Shown one piece after another: positions 1 to 7,282 of a stretch of 9,465 nucleotides of DNA (positions are counted from its first letter, which is position 1; each line of letters begins with the position of its first letter). The translations under genes and the position numbers were made by a program. Origin of the DNA: Prevotellaceae bacterium UBA4336 (GTDB taxonomy: Bacteria > Bacteroidota > Bacteroidia > Bacteroidales > Bacteroidaceae). Location: the NCBI GenBank assembly GCA_002394305.1, contig DGTM01000031.1, forward strand, positions 18,663-28,127, in the 5' to 3' direction. Below the pieces are notes generated by a model. It ran no database searches and was not told the DNA's origin. It saw only the letters and a program-made list of their open reading frames with translations.

Positions 1-18
1 AGTCCCATAAGTCCTATG
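1..18 (+). repeat. Two 9-bp tandem units at the dut start
   Basis: The units AGTCCCATA (1-9) and AGTCCTATG (10-18) differ at two positions, and the second contains the dut ATG. This may be the edge of a longer 9-bp array outside the window. With only two copies visible, chance similarity is possible. Confidence 0.4.
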
Positions 19-450
19 AAGATACAAATCATCAACCGCAGCCATCACCCGCTGCCACAGTACGCCACAGAGCTGTCGGCAGGCGTCGACCTCCGTGCCA
101 ACATAGAAGCCCCCATAGAGCTCCGCCCCATGGAGCGCCATCTCATTCCCACCGGACTCTTCATCGCCCTGCCGCCCGGCTTCGAGGCACAGGTGCGGCC
201 ACGCAGCGGACTGGCCCTCAAGCACGGCATCACCGTGCTCAACACGCCCGGCACCATCGATGCCGACTATCGCGGCGAAGTGTGTGTCATACTCATCAAC
301 CTTTCTGGCGAACCCTTCATGATTGCCGACGGCGAACGCATCGCACAGATGGTCATCGCCCGCCACGAACAGGCCGAGTGGGAACAGGTGGAAGTCCTTC
401 CCGAGACGGAGCGCGGCGCAGGCGGCTTCGGCCACAGCGGAACAAAGTAA
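16..450 (+). CDS. dut: dUTP diphosphatase (dUTPase)
   Basis: This cytosolic homotrimeric enzyme hydrolyses dUTP to dUMP and pyrophosphate. It keeps uracil out of DNA and supplies dUMP for thymidylate synthesis. The 144-residue length is normal for the trimeric family, and all five family motifs are present in order. Motif 1 is AGVDLRA (residues 22-28), with the metal-coordinating Asp. Motif 2 is RPRSGLA (61-67). Motif 3 is GTIDADYRGE (79-88), with the catalytic Asp and the uracil-pocket Tyr. Motif 4 is GERIAQMVI (106-114). Motif 5 is the flexible, glycine-rich RGAGGFGHSG (133-142). The start at 16 gives the standard N-terminus. No Shine-Dalgarno sequence is seen, which is common in Bacteroidota. 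No promoter is visible within the 15 bp upstream, so the gene is probably transcribed from outside the window. Its stop lies 6 bp before the next start, which indicates an operon. Identification is secure. Confidence 0.97.
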   Translation: MKIQIINRSHHPLPQYATELSAGVDLRANIEAPIELRPMERHLIPTGLFIALPPGFEAQVRPRSGLALKHGITVLNTPGTIDADYRGEVCVILINLSGEPFMIADGERIAQMVIARHEQAEWEQVEVLPETERGAGGFGHSGTK

Positions 451-456
451 TGAAGA

Positions 457-555
457 ATGAAGAGTGAAGAAAGAAGAATGAAGAGTGAAGAATTTGCTGC
501 CGCCCTGTGTCTTCCCCTTAGAGGGGGAGTCGGAAAGGGTCTCCTCCTTTTCCTC
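457..555 (+). repeat. Purine-rich direct repeat and C/G hairpin in the TPR gene start
   Basis: ATGAAGAGTGAAGAA-like units recur at 457-492, with ATGAAGAGTGAAGAA at 478-492. They are followed by a hairpin in which CTTCCCC (511-517) pairs with GGGGGAG (523-529) across a 5-nt loop, using one G-T pair. A related string, AAGAAGAATGAAGA, precedes and overlaps the next gene's start at about 2264-2277. From memory, such strings resemble repetitive intergenic sequences of Prevotella and Bacteroides genomes; this was not checked by search. Here they lie inside the reading frame. Confidence 0.5.
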
Positions 556-2244
556 CTTCTGCTCGGGACGCTTGGCATCAGGGCTCAGGCCACCTTCGAC
601 TACTTCTACCTGGAGGCCGAGAAGTGCCGCCTCGCCGAGGACTATGCCTCGGCCATGGACCTCTACCGCCATTGCCTCGACATCAACCCCGAGGCGCCCG
701 AGGCCCTCTACAACATAGGCCTTCTCTACCTCTACCTCCGCTCCGACAGCATCGGCACGGAGTACATCCGCCAGGCCTGCCAGCGCGATGCCGACAATCC
801 CTACTACCTGGAGACGCTGGGCGCACTCTATTTGGGACGTCGCGACGCCGAGGCCGCCATTCCCGTCCTGGAAAAGATGGCTTCCCTGCAGTCGCGCCGC
901 TCCGACGTGCTCTCGCAGCTGGCTCAGCTCTACAGCACCGTAGGCGATACGGACAAGGCCATCGGCGCACTCGACCGCATCGAATTGCTCGAAGGCAGCA
1001 GTCCGCAGGTCAGCATCGAGAAGTTCCGCCTCTACATGGAGAAGGAACAGAAGGACTCGGCCTTCGCGCAGCTGCAAGCCCTGTGCGACGAATCGCCCCA
1101 CGACATGAACCTGCGCGTCGTGGTCGGCAGTCAGTACATGCAGGCTGGCGACACCCTCAAGGCCCTCGAGGTCTACGACGAAGTGCGGCGGCAGGAACCG
1201 ACGAACACCAACCTGCAGCTCGCCACGATGGATTACCTGCGCGACGCCGGCATGGACGACCGCTATAACTTTGTGCGCGACTCCCTGCTCCACCATCCGG
1301 ACTCCCCGCCACAGCTGCGTCTGCTGCTCCTCAAGTCGTACATCGCCGACGTGCAGCGCGATTCGACCTACGCCCCGCAGCTCGCGGCTGCCTTCGACTC
1401 CCTGCTGTCCCGGCCGCAGCAGGACCCTCAGGTGTACATCATGAAGGCGGCCTACCAGGTCTTCAGCAAGCAGCCGCAGGAAGCCGTCATGCAAACCATG
1501 AGGCAGGTCCTCGAGGTGGAGCCGGGCAACGAGACCGCGCTGCGCGAGCTGTTGCAATACTACGCGGAGAAGAACGACGAGAAGGGCGTGGAGGACATCA
1601 GCCGCCGCGGCCTCAACTACCACCCCGAGGAGATAGCCTACGCCTACTACCTCGGCATGGCACTGGCCGAGCAGAAGAAGCTCGACGACGCTGCCGAAGT
1701 CCTGCAGCAGGGCCTCCGCGTCCGCACGGAGTTCGTCTCGCCCTACCTGGTGTCGAACGTCTTCGGCGTGCTCGGCGACATCTATTACCAGCAGCAGAAG
1801 GAGCAGGAAGCCTTTGCTGCCTACGACTCGGCGCTGGTCTACAAGGAGGACAACATCATGTGCCTCAACAACTATGCCTACTACCTCAGCCTCAAGAACG
1901 AGCAGCTCGACAAGGCCGAGGAGATGAGCTACCGCACCATTCGCCAGGAGCCGGACAACATCACCTACCTCGACACGTACGCCTGGATTCTCTTCATGAA
2001 GGGCGACTACGAACACGCACGCTCCTATATGGACAAGGTGGTCAACCCTGCCAGGACGGACGAAGAGCTCCTGGCCGACGACAGGCTGCAGGGCAACATC
2101 ATAGAGCACGCCGGCGACATCTATGCCCTCTGCGGCGACAACGAGACGGCCTTGCGCCTGTGGAAGCTCGCCGCACAGAAGGACGACGACACCTGTACCC
2201 CTTTGCTGCGCAAGAAAATAAAACGTAAGAAGTACGTCAAGTGA
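457..2244 (+). CDS. Exported tetratricopeptide-repeat protein
   Basis: This 595-residue protein is built mostly from tetratricopeptide repeats, helical pairs that act as protein-interaction scaffolds. Clear repeat signatures lie at about residues 47-80 (LAEDYASAMDLYRHCLDINP), 81-150, 150-245, 330-425 and 430-530 (for example GDIYYQQQKEQEAFAAYDSAL and AWILFMKGDYEHARSYMDK). A last partial repeat spans 548-575, and a Lys/Arg-rich tail ends the protein. A hydrophobic stretch at about 29-40, ending in IRAQ (41-44), reads as a signal peptide, so the protein is probably periplasmic or membrane-associated. The start is uncertain. Met1 (457) and Met8 (478) lie in near-identical MKSEE repeats, and the first 28 residues look like translated intergenic repeat rather than a conserved n-region. 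The gene is 6 bp after dut and 24 bp before the DUF4292 gene. In this setting a scaffold or assembly role for envelope proteins is reasonable, but no partner or activity can be read from the sequence. Confidence 0.88.
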   Translation: MKSEERRMKSEEFAAALCLPLRGGVGKGLLLFLLLLGTLGIRAQATFDYFYLEAEKCRLAEDYASAMDLYRHCLDINPEAPEALYNIGLLYLYLRSDSIGTEYIRQACQRDADNPYYLETLGALYLGRRDAEAAIPVLEKMASLQSRRSDVLSQLAQLYSTVGDTDKAIGALDRIELLEGSSPQVSIEKFRLYMEKEQKDSAFAQLQALCDESPHDMNLRVVVGSQYMQAGDTLKALEVYDEVRRQEPTNTNLQLATMDYLRDAGMDDRYNFVRDSLLHHPDSPPQLRLLLLKSYIADVQRDSTYAPQLAAAFDSLLSRPQQDPQVYIMKAAYQVFSKQPQEAVMQTMRQVLEVEPGNETALRELLQYYAEKNDEKGVEDISRRGLNYHPEEIAYAYYLGMALAEQKKLDDAAEVLQQGLRVRTEFVSPYLVSNVFGVLGDIYYQQQKEQEAFAAYDSALVYKEDNIMCLNNYAYYLSLKNEQLDKAEEMSYRTIRQEPDNITYLDTYAWILFMKGDYEHARSYMDKVVNPARTDEELLADDRLQGNIIEHAGDIYALCGDNETALRLWKLAAQKDDDTCTPLLRKKIKRKKYVK

Positions 2245-2268
2245 ATAATAAGGAATAAGGAAAGAAGA

Positions 2269-3129
2269 ATGAAGAATAACTGCAAACTGTTCCTGCTGGT
2301 GCTGCTTGGCGCGGTGCTCCTGTCGGCCTGCGCCTCGAAGAAGCACGCCGTTTCCCAGACGTCGACAGTCGGCGTCGAAGCGGATGCCACGCCCGCGGCC
2401 TTGAAGAAAATCGTACAGGCGGTGAATGCCAACCGGCAGGACGAGAAGTTCCTGACCTCGAAGCTCAGCCTTTCCGTACAGACGGGCGACAGGAAGGTGT
2501 CGCTCGGCGGCACGCTGCGCATGAAGCGCGACGAAGTCATACAGCTCTCGCTCGTCACCTTCGGCATACTCGAGGTGGCCCGCATCGAGATAACGCCCGA
2601 CTACCTGCTCATTATTGACAAGATGGGGCGGCAATATGTGAAGGCCTCCTTCAGCGACATCCCTTTCCTCAAGAGCGCAGGCGTGGACTTCCGTACGCTG
2701 CAGGCTCTCTTCTGGGACGAGCTGTTCCTGCTCACGGGAAAGGCTCCGGCCGACAACCTCTTTACCAAGACGGCGGAAGCCGGCAGCGTCAGGCTGGTCA
2801 ATGCCGACGGCACGCATGCCGTGCTGACCTTCCTGGTGGACACGTCCACCGCGCTTGTGCAGCAGACGTCTGTCTCGCCGCATGCCTCTGGCGCAACGCC
2901 TTACCTGACGTGGCAATATGCCGACTTCGCACCGCTGGGAGGAAAGAAGTTCCCCGCCAGGCATCGCATCACGTCGGGCAGTGACAGCCGGTCCTTCTCC
3001 GTGACCATCGCGCTCTCCTCGCTGCGCAACGAGGGCGGATGGGAGACCCGCACGGAGCTGCCCTCGCAGAACTACACGGAGGTGCCTGCCGAGAAGCTCC
3101 TTTCACGAATCATAAACCTGAAACGCTGA
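2269..3129 (+). CDS. DUF4292 family outer-membrane-type lipoprotein
   Basis: This 286-residue protein has a classical lipoprotein signal. It has a short basic N-terminus, a hydrophobic core (residues 7-18), and lipobox LSAC with the lipidated Cys at 21. The rest reads as a beta-rich domain. Strands run from LTSKLSLSVQTGDRKVSLGGTLRMKRD-like text through VIQLSLVTFGILEVARIEITPDYLLIIDKMGRQYVK, and a later part contains YADFAPLGGKKFPARHRI. This pattern matches the Bacteroidota family DUF4292, which I recall as related to the LolA/LolB lipoprotein-carrier fold. A LolB-like role in lipoprotein handling is therefore possible but inferred. It sits between the TPR gene (24 bp before) and the EnvC-like gene (17 bp after), an order I recall from other Bacteroidales. 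The ATG at 2269 is chosen because it starts the complete lipoprotein signal. An upstream purine-rich stretch (GGAAAGAAGA) may help ribosome binding. Confidence 0.85.
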   Translation: MKNNCKLFLLVLLGAVLLSACASKKHAVSQTSTVGVEADATPAALKKIVQAVNANRQDEKFLTSKLSLSVQTGDRKVSLGGTLRMKRDEVIQLSLVTFGILEVARIEITPDYLLIIDKMGRQYVKASFSDIPFLKSAGVDFRTLQALFWDELFLLTGKAPADNLFTKTAEAGSVRLVNADGTHAVLTFLVDTSTALVQQTSVSPHASGATPYLTWQYADFAPLGGKKFPARHRITSGSDSRSFSVTIALSSLRNEGGWETRTELPSQNYTEVPAEKLLSRIINLKR

Positions 3130-3146
3130 ATCGCAAACCACACGCC

Positions 3147-4478
3147 ATGACCTGCGAACCGAAAAGACTCTTCCCGCTCTGCCTCTGCCTCTGCCTGGCC
3201 TTGCCTCTTGCCGCACAGAACAGCAAGAAGGTGAAGGCGTTGAAACAACAGCAGTCGCAGCTCAAGACCGAGCTGCAGAAGTCGCAGACACAGCTCGACC
3301 GCACCCGGAAACAGGTGCGTACGGGAGAGCAGAACGTCAACTTCCTGGGCATACAGCTCGACAACCGCCTGACGCACATCCGTCAGCTGGAGAAGGAGCT
3401 GGGCGAGCTGGAGGGTAACATCACTAACCTGCAGAAGAAGATTACGCAGCTCGACGGTGAGGTGCGTGCCCACCGCCGTCGCCTGAAGGCTGCCATACGC
3501 TATGCCAGGGCACAGCGCGAGAGTCAGGACCCCTTCGTCTTCGTCCTCTCGGCGCGGACGTTCAGGCAGATGTACCGACGCGCACGCTACGCCAGGGAAT
3601 ACGTGAGCTACCAGCACAACCTGGGCGAGCAGATACTGAAGAAACAGGCCGAGCTGCTCGAGACGCAGAACCTCTTGCTGGAGGCCAAGAGCAAGAAGTC
3701 GGGCATGCTGCGCGAGGTGATGCTGCAGCGCAAGAACCTGAACGCACAGCAGGTGCAGGAGCGCCAGAAGGTGGCGGGGCTGCGCAAGCAGGAGACGGGG
3801 CTGAAGGGCAAGGTGGCTGAGCAGCAGAAGCAGATTGCGGCCCTCGACAAGAAGATTGAGCAGCTCATCGCCTACGAGATAGAGCAGGCCCGCAAGGCTG
3901 CGGAGGAGGCGGCCCGCAAGAAGGCTGCCGAGGAAGCCGCCCGCAAGAAGGCTGCCGATGCCAAGAAGGGCAAACAGCCTGCCACGGGCGGCTCACAGCA
4001 GCGGAAGCCTGCCACCACCGCCCCGGCGAAGTCCGGCACGTGGCTCACGGCCGAGGACCGCCAGCTCAACGGCTCTTTCGCGCAGAACAAGGGCCGCCTG
4101 CCTGTGCCCATCACGGGGCAGTATATGGTGGGAAGCCGCTTTGGCATCTACAACGTGCCCGGCATGAAGAACGTGCAGCTCGACAACAAGGGCACGAACT
4201 ACGTGGGTCGCCCCGGTGCCCGTGCCCGTGCCGTGTTCGACGGCGTCGTCACCACCGTCTTCCAGTTCGGAGGCATGCGCAATGTCCTTGTCCGGCATGG
4301 CAGCTACATCTCCGTCTATTGCAACCTCTCCAGCGTCATTGTCTCCAGGGGGCAAAGGGTGCGTGCCCGCGACATCCTCGGCACGGTGGCCGACGACGGC
4401 AACGGCAACTGCACGCTCCACTTCCAGCTGCGCAAGGAGACGGCCAAGCTCAATCCGGAGGCCTGGATAGGGAAGTGA
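3147..4478 (+). CDS. EnvC-like murein hydrolase activator (degenerate M23 domain)
   Basis: This 443-residue protein has a signal peptide (hydrophobic 8-22, cleavage near LAAQ at 21-24). Long coiled-coil segments at about 25-110 and 150-250 flank a less regular helical stretch. A low-complexity A/E/K linker with two AEEAARKKA repeats lies at 251-271, then a P/T/K-rich linker. The C-terminal LytM/peptidase_M23 domain spans about 316-440. This is the layout of EnvC, which activates cell-wall amidases at the division site under control of FtsEX. The zinc-site residues are altered. The HxGxD region reads LDNKGTNY (345-352), the Y-x-H-L motif reads YCNL (391-394), and the HLHF motif reads TLHF (423-426) with only the second His kept. 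It is therefore probably an activator, not an active endopeptidase. A possible upstream start at 3039 would overlap the preceding gene by 91 bp and bury the signal peptide, so ATG 3147 is preferred. It is last in the operon, 17 bp after the lipoprotein gene. Confidence 0.87.
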   Translation: MTCEPKRLFPLCLCLCLALPLAAQNSKKVKALKQQQSQLKTELQKSQTQLDRTRKQVRTGEQNVNFLGIQLDNRLTHIRQLEKELGELEGNITNLQKKITQLDGEVRAHRRRLKAAIRYARAQRESQDPFVFVLSARTFRQMYRRARYAREYVSYQHNLGEQILKKQAELLETQNLLLEAKSKKSGMLREVMLQRKNLNAQQVQERQKVAGLRKQETGLKGKVAEQQKQIAALDKKIEQLIAYEIEQARKAAEEAARKKAAEEAARKKAADAKKGKQPATGGSQQRKPATTAPAKSGTWLTAEDRQLNGSFAQNKGRLPVPITGQYMVGSRFGIYNVPGMKNVQLDNKGTNYVGRPGARARAVFDGVVTTVFQFGGMRNVLVRHGSYISVYCNLSSVIVSRGQRVRARDILGTVADDGNGNCTLHFQLRKETAKLNPEAWIGK

Positions 4479-4482
4479 GGGA

Positions 4483-6942
4483 CTACTGAAGCTTTGTGGT
4501 AATGATGCTGACGCTGAAGGGAGCAACGTCGAAGGTCAGTTTCTTCCCGCCTGCTGCCTTCTGTACGGCTGCCGGGCGCGGAACGATGTTGTCGGGGTAC
4601 TGCATGGTGTTCTCGTCCTCGCCTGTCATGCCGGAGAGCCGCACCATCTCGGCTGTTGCTGCGGTGGCTCCCGAGAGCTCGAGCGTGCCCGTCGTCCCCT
4701 TGCTGCACAGGTTCACGACCTTGGTGTAGAGGGTGCGGGTCTTCTCGTCGAGCGTGGTGTTGGCAAAGACGCCGTGCATCTGTCCGTTGTTCTTCTTGCC
4801 GGCAAAGACGACTTTCCCGTCCACGAGGCAGGTGAGGCTGTCGCCGTCGACGTCCACCTGCAGGTCGTACCAGCGCCCCTCCTCAATGCGGCTGTTCTGT
4901 CCGCCGCTCAGGGTGTGCCGGCCTCCCTTCCATGTCTGTTCCACGGAGCTGCGCGTGTTGCCCCAGCCGCCTACGTTGAACCAGTCGAAGTTCTTCTCGT
5001 CGATGTAGTTGAAGACGACCATGAAGCCCTCGGCCCCGCTGTCCTTGCGGGCCTGCACCTTGTAGGTGTAGTGCTTGGCGCTGAAGGTCCCGGGGCAGAC
5101 CATCATGCTCTCCTCGGCGTTGCTGCTTTGGCGGAGCGTGCCGTCGGCGTCCGTGCTCCATGTCCCTTGGTACTTCGGGTTGGTGTTGCCCCGCTGCCAC
5201 TGCTTCATTTCCGGGAGGGGCATGCTCGTTCCCTCCACGATGAGCTGTGCGTTGCGGTAGCTCGACTGCGTCTTCCACGTGGCCAGTCCGACGCCGACGG
5301 GCGTGCTGTGCTGCGCTGCGTCCTGCGGGATGTTCCACTTGAGGTCGGTCCTGACGAGCCTGTTGCCCACGTGGTTGGGGAAGAGCTGCTGCACCCAGTA
5401 GCTGGGCGTGCCGAAGGACTGGTGGCTGTTGAAGCGTATCATGTCGGGGCGCCACTGTATCTGGTTCTCGTTCACGAAGATGGGTGCATAGCTGCTCATG
5501 CGGACGATGTCGGCGTTGTTCTCCATGCCTATCATGAAGACGGCCTCGCCCAGGGCTGCATTCATGTTGCCGGTGGTGCCGTAGCCGTCGGTCACGGCGT
5601 ACTCGCCCGGGTAGATGATGGGGCCGCGGCGGTCGTAGTTGTCGAAGCGGTGGTACTGGCCTACGAACCACTGCGGGTTGCGGTAGTAGTGCTCGTCGAG
5701 GATGTCGACGGGGTGGCTGTTCCTCCATTTAGGCGTATCGGTGCCCCACGACTCGACGTTGCCGATGCACTGCACCTGGGGGAAGCGTGCCTTGATGGCA
5801 TCGTAGAACATGCGGTAGCGCTCGGGGTAATGGTCGCTCTGGTCGCTGTTGTCCTCCATGTGCCAGTTATAGTTCTCGTTTCCTATCTCGATGTAGGCGA
5901 TGTTGAAGGGCTCGGGGTGCCCGTTCTCGGCTCGCATCTTGCCGTAGTGGCTCGTCACCGGACCGTTGGCATACTCCAGGGCGCCCAGGCATTCGTCTAT
6001 CCAGGGCTGCAGCTCGTCGAGGGGCGTACAGCCGCCGTGCCAGATGCCGACGTTGACCACGTAGAGCGGCTTCGCCCCAAGGTCCTCGGCCAGCTGCAGG
6101 AACTCGTGGAAGCCCAGGCCGTCGGTGGTCGGGTAGCCCCAGTTGGCGTTCATGTGCCCCGGCCGCTGTTCTATCGGGCCGACGGTCCGTTCCCAATGGT
6201 AGGCGTTCTCCGGCTTGATGTTGCCCTCCACATAGCAGCCGCCCGGAAAGCGCATGAAGGCCGGATGCAAGGCCTGCAGCTTCTCTGCCAGGTCGATGCG
6301 GCAGCCGTTTTCCCTGCCCTTGAACGTCGGCGGGAAGAGGCTCACCACGTCCAGCAGCACCGTGCTGGGGTTCTCCATCGTCAGGCTGAAGTGCGCCCCT
6401 CCGTCGCTTTTCTTGGCAATCAGCGTCGTCTCTATCTTCTGCCATCCCTTCCCAAGCTTCTCTCTGACGGTGCTCTCGCCCAGCAGCTCGCCGTCCTTGC
6501 CGGTGAGAGCCGCCCTGATGGAGCCGGGCTTCCCCTGCAGGGGCTTTATCCAGAACGAGAGCCTGTACTGCGTGCCCTGCACGGCATTGATGCCCCAGTA
6601 CCCCGGGTTGCTGATGCCGCCATTGGGCTCCGTCGTCTCCACCCTCAGGGCGTGACCCTGCTTCTCGTTCAGCAAGCCCTCCGTCACCAGGCTGATGTTG
6701 CTCCCACGGGCCTGCCAGTGCTCCGGCTTCTCGGCATTGTATTCGAACGAACGGTTGCGGATGAGCTCCGCATACAAGCCGCCGTCCGAGGCAAAGTTGA
6801 TGTCCTCGTAGAAGATGCCGTAGAGCGTCGGACTGATTTCAATGCCGCGCTGAGCCACGTCGACAGCTATGTTCACCTGAGCATGAAGCCCCATGCAGAA
6901 ACATGCCGCAAGGGCACTCCAAATAGTACTGATTCTTTTCAT
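4483..6942 (-). CDS. Secreted GH51 alpha-L-arabinofuranosidase
   Basis: This 819-residue glycoside hydrolase family 51 enzyme is predicted to remove terminal alpha-L-arabinofuranosyl groups from arabinoxylan, arabinan or arabinogalactan by a retaining mechanism. A signal peptide (1-21, LHA-Q) is followed by the family signature GIFYEDIN (42-49), a carbohydrate-binding-like beta-sandwich (about 65-200) and the TIM barrel. The barrel has RFPGG (231-235), acid/base Glu356 in IEIGNEN, His418 in DEHYY and the likely nucleophile Glu447 in PGEYA. The C-terminal beta-sandwich appears split by a jelly-roll, LamG-like segment at about 585-745. ATG 6942 is chosen because it gives the signal peptide and lies about 23 nt after the predicted transcript start. 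The longer start at 6969 falls in the promoter. No SusC/SusD pair or regulator is nearby in the window. It converges on the EnvC-like gene with 4 bp between. LAAC at 11-14 resembles a lipobox but is unusually close to the N-terminus. Confidence 0.93.
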   Translation of the reverse strand: MKRISTIWSALAACFCMGLHAQVNIAVDVAQRGIEISPTLYGIFYEDINFASDGGLYAELIRNRSFEYNAEKPEHWQARGSNISLVTEGLLNEKQGHALRVETTEPNGGISNPGYWGINAVQGTQYRLSFWIKPLQGKPGSIRAALTGKDGELLGESTVREKLGKGWQKIETTLIAKKSDGGAHFSLTMENPSTVLLDVVSLFPPTFKGRENGCRIDLAEKLQALHPAFMRFPGGCYVEGNIKPENAYHWERTVGPIEQRPGHMNANWGYPTTDGLGFHEFLQLAEDLGAKPLYVVNVGIWHGGCTPLDELQPWIDECLGALEYANGPVTSHYGKMRAENGHPEPFNIAYIEIGNENYNWHMEDNSDQSDHYPERYRMFYDAIKARFPQVQCIGNVESWGTDTPKWRNSHPVDILDEHYYRNPQWFVGQYHRFDNYDRRGPIIYPGEYAVTDGYGTTGNMNAALGEAVFMIGMENNADIVRMSSYAPIFVNENQIQWRPDMIRFNSHQSFGTPSYWVQQLFPNHVGNRLVRTDLKWNIPQDAAQHSTPVGVGLATWKTQSSYRNAQLIVEGTSMPLPEMKQWQRGNTNPKYQGTWSTDADGTLRQSSNAEESMMVCPGTFSAKHYTYKVQARKDSGAEGFMVVFNYIDEKNFDWFNVGGWGNTRSSVEQTWKGGRHTLSGGQNSRIEEGRWYDLQVDVDGDSLTCLVDGKVVFAGKKNNGQMHGVFANTTLDEKTRTLYTKVVNLCSKGTTGTLELSGATAATAEMVRLSGMTGEDENTMQYPDNIVPRPAAVQKAAGGKKLTFDVAPFSVSIITTKLQ

Positions 6943-6971
6943 GGTTGTTGAGTTTAGGGTTAATTCCATCG

Positions 6972-7002
6972 CAAAATTAAGGAAAAATAATTAAACAGCA
7001 AA
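6972..7002 (-). promoter_or_regulatory. Bacteroidota-type promoter of the GH51 gene
   Basis: Read on the minus strand, the -33 box TTTG (6999-7002) and the -7 box TAATTTTG (6972-6979) are separated by 19 bp. This is an exact match to the Bacteroidota housekeeping consensus TTTG-N19-TAnnTTTG. The start of transcription should lie near 6965, leaving a leader of about 22 nt before ATG 6942. Confidence 0.85.
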
Positions 7003-7228
7003 GAAACTCCGTAGAAACCTTGCCGCTTCGCCTCGCTCCTCGCTTCTTCTTCCCCCTCTTCCCCTCCCATTCTCCCCGAAGCGCCCCGTGCTTATCCTCG
7101 AATCGCCCCGCCCTTCTCCTCGAATCGCCCCGCGCTTATTTCAGAATCGCCTCGCGCTTATCTTGGAAGCGCCCCGCGCTTTTGTCGTGCTCATTAAGCC
7201 CTTTTCCCTTATTTTTTCCACCAAAACA
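7003..7228. other. Intergenic stretch without a credible gene
   Basis: This region separates the GH51 promoter from the next + strand promoter. It is pyrimidine-rich on the + strand, holds the 22-bp repeat array at 7078-7187 and ends in T-rich sequence. Open frames across it translate to P/S/L-rich low-complexity text that follows the repeats, and the 22-bp period would shift the frame in each copy. No tRNA or coding signal was recognised. Confidence 0.7.
7078..7187. repeat. Five 22-bp tandem repeats
   Basis: Five adjoining units of exactly 22 bp start at 7078, 7100, 7122, 7144 and 7166. The shared core is GAATCGCCCCGCGCTTAT followed by four variable bases. GAA(T/G)CGCC begins every unit, CGCGCTT is kept in three, and the other two carry CGTGCTT and CGCCCTT. 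The fifth copy diverges at its end. There are no spacers, so this is not a CRISPR array. The complementary strand has a GGGG run in four of the five units, interrupted in the fourth. The 22-bp period is about two helical turns, which would put each copy on the same DNA face. The function is unknown. Confidence 0.85.
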
Positions 7229-7260
7229 TTTGCGTGTTTCCCTAATCTTTCTTATCTTTG
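7229..7260 (+). promoter_or_regulatory. Bacteroidota-type promoter driving a structured RNA
   Basis: TTTG (7229-7232) and TATCTTTG (7253-7260) are separated by 20 bp, a full match to the Bacteroidota promoter form. The predicted transcript start is about 7266-7269. No coding start follows for about 240 bp. Instead a strongly structured segment begins almost at once, which suggests an RNA gene or a long leader. Confidence 0.85.
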
Positions 7261-7264
7261 CAAA

Positions 7265-7282
7265 GTGTTTCGTATGAAACAC
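7265..7282. promoter_or_regulatory. Perfect 7-bp inverted repeat over the transcript start
   Basis: GTGTTTC (7265-7271) and GAAACAC (7276-7282) are exact reverse complements around GTAT. The repeat overlaps the predicted transcript start. It could be an operator for a dimeric regulator or a 5' hairpin of the transcript; the sequence does not separate these. Confidence 0.5.

Noticed and set aside
3039..3146. Upstream start of the EnvC-like gene
   Set aside because: It would overlap the DUF4292 gene by 91 bp and place 36 residues before a good signal peptide.
3993..4526. 177-codon minus-strand frame over the EnvC-like C-terminus
   Set aside because: Its translation is a repetitive A/V/G/H shadow of the coding strand, with no motif or promoter.
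6901..6942. Lipoprotein signal in the GH51 enzyme (LAAC, residues 11-14)
   Set aside because: The hydrophobic core before the Cys is too short for a typical lipobox, and a good type I cleavage site (LHA-Q) follows.
4774..6951. 725-codon open frame on the + strand
   Set aside because: It is the antisense shadow of the GH51 gene, rich in V/A/H/L with no domain, while the minus strand shows a complete enzyme with catalytic motifs, signal peptide and promoter.
6943..6969. Upstream ATG at 6969 for the GH51 gene
   Set aside because: It lies upstream of the predicted transcript start, next to the -7 box, and would put nine residues before a normal signal peptide.
7078..7187. CRISPR array
   Set aside because: The 22-bp units adjoin directly with no unique spacers, and no cas genes are present.
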